Shown: positions 58,360 through 64,000 of the stretch, one piece after another
How the letters are laid out: the number at the start of each line of letters is the position of its first letter
How positions within the stretch are numbered: position 1 is the stretch's first letter
Source of the DNA: Panax quinquefolius
Lineage: Eukaryota; Streptophyta; Magnoliopsida; Apiales; Araliaceae
Assembly (NCBI GenBank): GCA_020205615.1
Contig: CM035153.1
Location: 77,258,471-77,322,470 of the forward strand
Direction: 5' to 3'
DNA length: 64,000 nt
Made by a program: the position numbers and the translations under genes
The notes under the pieces: model-generated
Seen by the model: only the letters and a program-made list of their open reading frames with translations
What the model was told of the DNA's origin: nothing
Databases searched by the model: none

Positions 58360-61300
58360 TGTAACGACCCCAAAATTCATACAATTTAATTATCGACTTC
58401 GGTCATTAATAACACGTCTAACTTCTGATTTTACACCATTACTCGATGTTAAACTTGATAAAATGCGGAATAATTAAAACTTTTCTGTCTTCTTACTTTA
58501 ATTCCCTGAATCAAAACCTTTATCATCTACATGTCTTTGAATCATATATAATCCATGATTCACTTTATCAGAGTTAATATATATACTTACATATCAAATC
58601 GATATCTTTTATACATCAGACAGCTCAAAATTTAACTTTATAACTCAACATAAAAATATACATCATAAAACATTTAGTACATCTCATAAATCTTAATCAT
58701 GGTTTAAAGAAATAACAACTTTAGCTAAAATATTAATCTTCGTGTATTATTTCTGATCCACGTCATTCAAGTAGCACATAGTGTTACCTTAAATCCTTAA
58801 CCTACAAAAATAGTTATTTGCAAGGTTGAGCTTGATAGCCCATCAAATCTAACAGTTTTCATACATCACGTAGCATATAATAACATGCTTATCATACATA
58901 TCATAAATATTGGACTAACATAACATACATGCTTTAGTTCATGTAACAAGTATAGAGATTGAGTTCCTTACTCAATCAACATTCATTAATAAATCAACGT
59001 AGTCATAAATTGACTTTAACGTTTCATACTTTCAACATACATATAATAAATCATGCTCTTTCCAATAAAGATTTAAAATAGTTAATCATCAAGTTCACAT
59101 AGCAAATAGGAACTAAAAGACTTACCTTGATCGTTGTTTACCAATAATAGTTTAACAACTTACAACTATTTGCACTTCACGTGCCCTACACAATTATATA
59201 ATCATGCACATCAACTATTAGTAATATAGCAATGCATAGTAGTTGTAATGTAAATTTTACTCTCTATCTCATAACCCTTCCTATTATCAATACACAATGT
59301 TCAATTTGATTATGTTAACTTTCGACTTACATCTCACTATATTTCTTACTCGAAGTTCATTTAAGTGTTTAAGTCTTGCTAGGAATCATTATTGGTTTTA
59401 TATTAACCCCATTTCATATCTTATAATATTCATTTCATTTGACTTAAAACACTTTTTATGTTCGTTAACACTTGTCACGACGTTTTGACGTTTATTCGTT
59501 ACATGCCCGATTTGTCTCTCTTATGTATGCTTATACAACTTATCTAATACATCATTTGTTAATGTTAAACATCATTATATTTACTAACATTCATTTTTTA
59601 TGACTTAGAACAACAACTTTTATCGTCAGAAGCACTACACTTGCATACGTGCATGCTCGACGCCCTCTGATTGCCTCTGAAAACACAATATTCCTAAAGA
59701 TTACCATTTTGACCCCTACTAAGGACCTCAAATTGAAAAACTTAAAAGATAAATGTTCTAGGTCTATTCGTCCTCGTTCCAAATCATCTTGAATCTCCTC
59801 AATTGGAGTTCGTATGAAAATGTTATGACTGTTTTACTATAGGAGGTCAAAATAGTCAAACCAAACAACCCTAGAGCGTAACTGCGCCCAATTAAGCCTT
59901 GGACACAGCGTAGTTGTTCCCTAAAGGGCAGCTGCACCCCAAGAGACTTAGGGCACAAAGGTAAATGCACTCGCTAGTAGAGCCAGTTACTGCAGCTTTA
60001 TCAAGCGATTTTGAACCTTTTCTCCTTATAATCTTCATAACTTAAGTTATACACATCCAAATTAGTCCATTTTCGACTCTATGGATTCGTAATTCATAGA
60101 AATACAACATAATAGATAATATCAATTTATAGAAACACTAACAAACCTAAATCTTCACCCAAAACTCATGTTTATATTAGTTTTACATGTTTTAACATAT
60201 TTAGCGTAATCATTCACCACGGATTCGATTCCTAACCAAATCAATCTGTTTAAACTTTGTTGTTTTCTTTATTCAATATACTAGTAATATCTAGCACCAA
60301 TTTTAGATTCAATTCATGAACTAACCCTCAATTTTGACTCCAACATAAGTCAAAATGTACATATTCAACCAAAACTCAATTCCTTATTTTAAAACATTAT
60401 TGCATGAATTTTATTACTGAAAACTCATCTTTAGATGACATAGAATGTATTGTACATATTTAAGAACATATATAATCCAAATTCTTGACAATTCCTCCAT
60501 CAAAATCCATTTACATAGAAAAACTCAAGAAACTAAAACAAGAGTTTTAGGTTTAGGTTAGTACCTTTGATTCCTTCTTAGTTTAATTAGATGATCAACT
60601 ACTTGATCAACCTTCTTCTTTTTCCTTTGATTCTCGTATTTCTCCTCTTTCATTTCACAAAACTCTCCAACCTTCTCTAAGTCTCCACTCCTCTCAGATT
60701 TTGCAAATATAATTGATACACACATGTTTTTATTTTCCTCTTTACTCAACTCTCAGTTATACAAAACCAAAATGTTTTAACTGATAAAAATGCGAAAGGT
60801 CTCAAGACCTTGTTTGGCTAGCTTCAATCTAATTCCTTTTAATTCATTTTTTATAACTCAATTATTATATGATTACAAATGCCACACCCAATTTAATTAA
60901 ATCATATTCCTCATTTGGCCAACACAACATTCACTTAGCCAATACATTTATAATTTTATTCAACAAATCAATCCTTTAATTTAATTATTAGATTAAATTA
61001 GAGTATTTCCATCAAATATTTATTTTACTCAATAAATATTTCAATTAAAATATTTATTTTATTTAATAAATATTTTAACTATTTATGAAATTCACAATCA
61101 TATTACATTAACATACAACATATATATGTAATATATTACTCTCTCATTTTATTAAAACAAATATATTCACATTAATTCATTATTTTAATTAAGTGAATTA
61201 CTCACATTATTTATGAAATTTAATTCATAATAATTCTACCGCAAACAAGGCATAATAATCAAATTATATTCGCCCATAATATAATTTCAAATTAAATTTA

Positions 61301-61490
61301 CTAATCTTATTCAATTAATTTTCTTTTCATAACAAATTCATTTAATTTCATCAATAGTTAAATTAACTATTAAACCTCATCATCTCAATATATGAATATA
61401 CATATTTACTTAAACGTAAAATATGTCATAATAAGAATTTTGTTCATTAAATTCTTATTTTATCAATTTTCGAAAATCCAGGTTGTCACA
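58360..61490 (-). repeat. E11: solo LTR of a gypsy element (3.1 kb)
   Basis: The minus strand starts TGTGACAACCTGGATTTTCG at 61490 and ends TTTTGGGGTCGTTACA at 58360, the classic terminal pair of long plant gypsy LTRs. No PBS, PPT or coding sequence lies within, and gag of E7 continues on both sides, so it is a solo LTR left by LTR-LTR recombination. Open frames inside are short and unsupported. Confidence 0.82.
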
Positions 61491-61495
61491 TCGTT

Positions 61496-62600
61496 AACGA
61501 GCATATACAGTCTGGAAACTATGCCAGTGCTCATAAGTGGGTACACAAAAGGAAGGAAGAAGATGTCTCCTTGATATTGCAAGGACAACTAGCTCATAAC
61601 AACAACGGTCCATCCATTTAGAAGCAGGGAAATTACCCTTCATACCAATCATCTATGAATCCAAGAAATCCCCTTACATAGAAGACCAGATAATATAGGG
61701 AAAATAGGTAGAGAAGGGTGTTTACTCTCCTCGGTGACTCATTAGAGAACGTGTTAGTGCTACTAGTTATGAAGAAAAAGATCATCAAGCTGGCTCCCCC
61801 TGTCGATCATTAGCAAGAAGTGTGCTTATCACTCTGGGGCCCTGGGCGTGCTACTCAGGATTGTTGGACATTAAAGCATAAAATTCAGGATATGATTGAC
61901 TGTGGCGAGATTATGGTCAAGACACCAGAACAACCCCATGTTAACAACAAATCCCTACCTCAGCATAATGCAGAGGGAGTGAACATGATTAGTACGGGAA
62001 ATTGTGAAAGTCAAAAGTACTTGAGGAAGGTAAAAGAAACTCCATCACCTGTCATGGTTAATTCCTCAATGTGGGGATACCCGTTAAAAAGGTTCACATT
62101 GGAGCAAGAGCTGAACTTATTTAAAGTGCAACTAAATAAGTTAGCTAATATAATAGTCTACCAGGATCAGGTGACGCGACAACTAATTAGCCAGGTCCTC
62201 TAGAGGCAAACAACTAAGGCTTTCCCTAATATCATCCTAAACCCAAAAAGGGAACATATACGCATCTGGGAACATGGTCAAAAAAGATTTTAAAGGAATC
62301 CAAATTTCAACTCCATAGAGAATTGTCTGCCAAGAAGAAATTTACCCCTCTAGGCCAGCATAGGGATGAGTTCCTTCACATGTTAATCAAGGAAGGAAGG
62401 ATCACGAGATTTTTAACACCCAATGATACTCAATCAAAATGGTCCAATCCTATTAAAACATGCCTCTATCACTCAAGTATCCCTGGTCATGGAGGAATGT
62501 TGGGCTTTACGTCATCTAATCCAAAATTTGATCAAATTCGGTAGATGAGAGATGGTAAGTACTGGTGAGAGCTTCCTTGATAAAGAAGTAATACCCTCCA
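61496..62600 (+). pseudogene. E7 gag, second part
   Basis: Resumes in the end of the capsid region (YAHKWVHKRKEE type text at 61525-61570), then a zinc-binding remnant with CWTLKHKIQDMIDCGEI (61868-61915), the Tat-type TEQCWTLKRKIQDLID motif minus its first Cys. Downstream linker text is open at 61820-62203 and 62323-62544. Confidence 0.72.
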
Positions 62601-63069
62601 AGGGAAGGAAGACCTGATGAAATGGTAACAGTCATCACCTACATTGAGGGAACCTCCGAGCTACCTATAGTAATCCAAGGAGTATCCACCAATAGGGAGA
62701 AAGCCCCAGTGGAAATAGCTGAACCGAAGCCATTGATATTAACCCATCGACCACAAATCTCCATCTCCAGCTTGAAAAAGGTCCTGTGAAATTATGGAGA
62801 AGAGATGAGATCAACTACTGACTGTACCGCAATCTTGCAAAAAAATAATACACTTTACCTTCCTGGGCGAGTGATGAAGCCAATAGCCAAGACTGTAGGA
62901 AAAATACTTGAGGGGAAAGTTGTGAAGCAGCTGAAAGAAGCACAGTCCCAAATCTCTATACTAGACATGGTGCTAGCCTCTGAGGACCATCGCCATATTC
63001 TAATTTGAGTATTAGAAGAAGCACACTTGCCCAAAAACAATCAACATCGAGAACTTCCAATAATTAATC

Positions 63070-63647
63070 GGTTATGTACTTGACAATAATGTGATTTCAA
63101 TCACTATTGATATACCAGCTGAGGGAACCGGTTATCGTAAACCTCTACACATCGCAGTTATATCATCTGGGTATATGATAGGAGTAGTCCTGATTAAAGG
63201 TGGCTCCAGTTTGAATATCTGCCCATATGACACCCTAGAGAGGATGAAGATTAAATCTAACAGGATCCGGGATAGTCATATAATGGTTAGAGCATTTGAT
63301 GGGTCATAGAGGGACACAGTGGGGGAAAATGATCTTCCTATGGAACATGGCCCATACACTTTTAACGTGTTATTCCAAATATTAAACATCACTACCATAT
63401 ATAATTTGTTGTTGGGATGACCATAGATACACATGGCTGGGGCATTTCCCTCCACTCTCCACCAACAGTTTAAATATATCGTCAATGGTAACTTGGTCAC
63501 CATCAGTGCTAAGTCTGAATATCCAAGTCATACATAGGGAGAAATGACCCTGATTAATTTAAGCGAAGATATTAAGCCTGTGAGTTTTCAAGCCTTTAAA
63601 GTAACTACCCCTCATTATTAATCTGTGGGTTCGCCAATAGTGAAACT
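63070..63647 (+). pseudogene. E7 protease (catalytic Asp lost)
   Basis: The frame from 63091 reads GTGYRKPLHIAVI, then VVLIKGGSSLNICPYDTLERM and MVRAFDGS, then a TAG where Arg would follow. Continues after the stop with LLLG and IHMAGAFPSTLHQQFKYIV (about 63410-63485). Tat proteases carry D-N-G-S-S-LN; here the Asp-Asn pair reads Lys-Gly, so it is inactive. The reading frame is cut by LTR E12 at 63648 within the protease-RT linker. Confidence 0.8.
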
Positions 63648-64000
63648 TGTAGACACATGAAATTTTATTTTTCTGTTACTAACTATGTAGGAGGGCAAAA
63701 ATGTCTTTTTTACACTCCAGAGATAACCCTGGAGGACCACAACATCAAATCTAACCACGAAAACATCCCCGTGGAACATCAAATCAAACTCAGAGATAAC
63801 CCTGCGAAAAGACATAGTCAACATCAGTCAAACCCCTAAAATAATGTTGAGGAAAGACAGCTGCAACACATCAAATTTGGAGAAAAAATCGAAAGAGAAA
63901 AATTATCATTTTGACAAGTCAACTTAAAAAAACCTAATAAAGCTGCAAATAGGATCACAAAGAGCCATTGCAACACTTCCAAGTGCAAACTATATAAAAC
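63648..64000 (+). repeat. E12: Tat-like LTR start, runs off the window
   Basis: TGTAGACACATGAAATTT at the start, then GGAGGGCAAAAATGTC, then hairpins CTCCAG/CTGGAG around AGATAACC (63715-63734) and CCACG/CGTGG (63755-63774). It resembles the E7 and E3 LTR starts but is clearly diverged from the E7 5' LTR, and no PPT precedes it. I therefore read it as a separate insertion and not the E7 3' LTR. Confidence 0.7.

Larger units (their letters stand above)
34575..63647 (+). mobile_element. E7: Tat-like Ty3/gypsy element, heavily interrupted
   Basis: 5' LTR at 34575-36678, PBS at about 36681, leader to 37317, then (after E8) gag from 57437, (after solo LTR E11) the rest of gag and protease to about 63600. 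The Gag and protease signatures (AFDGS, ICPYDTLERM) are those of the Tat/Ogre group. Pol beyond protease is not in the window because LTR E12 cuts in at 63648. Own sequence totals about 6.8 kb here. Premature stops of the CAG-to-TAG kind suggest long residence in methylated chromatin. Confidence 0.82.

Noticed and set aside
58360..61490. Possible host gene in the 3.1 kb without element coding sequence
   Set aside because: The termini are a matched LTR pair, flanks are the two halves of E7 gag with a near-match TSD, and open frames inside are all short.
1..64000. tRNA, rRNA, endogenous pararetrovirus or host gene
   Set aside because: I looked for cloverleaf-like genes, rRNA words, and pararetrovirus movement-protein or coat signatures and saw none. 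All RT segments fit LTR retrotransposons by domain order and flanking LTRs.

Overview
This window is plant repeat DNA. I find no host gene, tRNA or rRNA. Almost every supported base belongs to an LTR retrotransposon: Ty3/gypsy elements of three kinds (a chromodomain-bearing Tekay/Del-like kind, Tat-like and Athila-like) plus one Ty1/copia element. The very low GC, the long LTRs (1.3-3.1 kb), the plant-type families and the lack of genes fit a seed-plant heterochromatic or pericentromeric block. The species cannot be read from the sequence. Lineage names rest on motif recognition, not on a search.

Layout. (1) 1-10768, minus strand: Tekay-like element E1 (runs off the left edge; one LTR at 4546-7160) interrupts LTR fragment E2 (7161-8271), which interrupts Tat-like LTR E3 (8272-10768). 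(2) 10769-12113: anonymous spacer. (3) 12114-34414, plus strand: LTR E4 is split by a complete related Tekay-like element E5 (14558-34089, TSD ATCTT). The gag gene of E5 is split by copia element E6 (17851-27153, TSD CCATT). (4) 34415-34574: short spacer. (5) 34575 to the right edge: Tat-like element E7 is split upstream of gag by Athila-like E8 (37318-57420, TSD ACCAC). E8 holds minus-strand Athila-like E9 (41616-54729, TSD TTTCT), and E9 holds minus-strand Athila-like E10 (43203-50175, TSD CTTAT). The E7 gag is also split by a solo LTR E11 (58360-61490), and its protease-RT linker is cut by another Tat-like LTR E12 (63648 to the edge). This is four levels of nesting, dated in order by the target-site duplications.

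Coding content. All gag, protease, RT/RNase H, integrase and env-like stretches are broken. E8, E9 and E10 are each internal-deletion derivatives that keep different parts of an Athila genome, yet each has intact matching TSDs, so they probably moved using proteins supplied in trans. Many frame breaks and LTR-pair differences lie at CAG/CTG/CCG/CGG sites and are indels. Some of the decay may therefore be methylation-linked base-calling error.

The most unusual signal is not a gene. Three unrelated families carry arrays of short hairpins in which the loop sequence is conserved while the stem differs from unit to unit and both arms change together: the Tat-like LTRs (10190-10710, also 34639 and 63715), the Tekay-like LTRs (14047-14354, 16620-16750, about 33410-33550, about 5115-5235) and the copia leader (20262-21030). 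Such covariation points to a maintained nucleic-acid structure, or to repeated template-switch repair of quasi-palindromes during reverse transcription.
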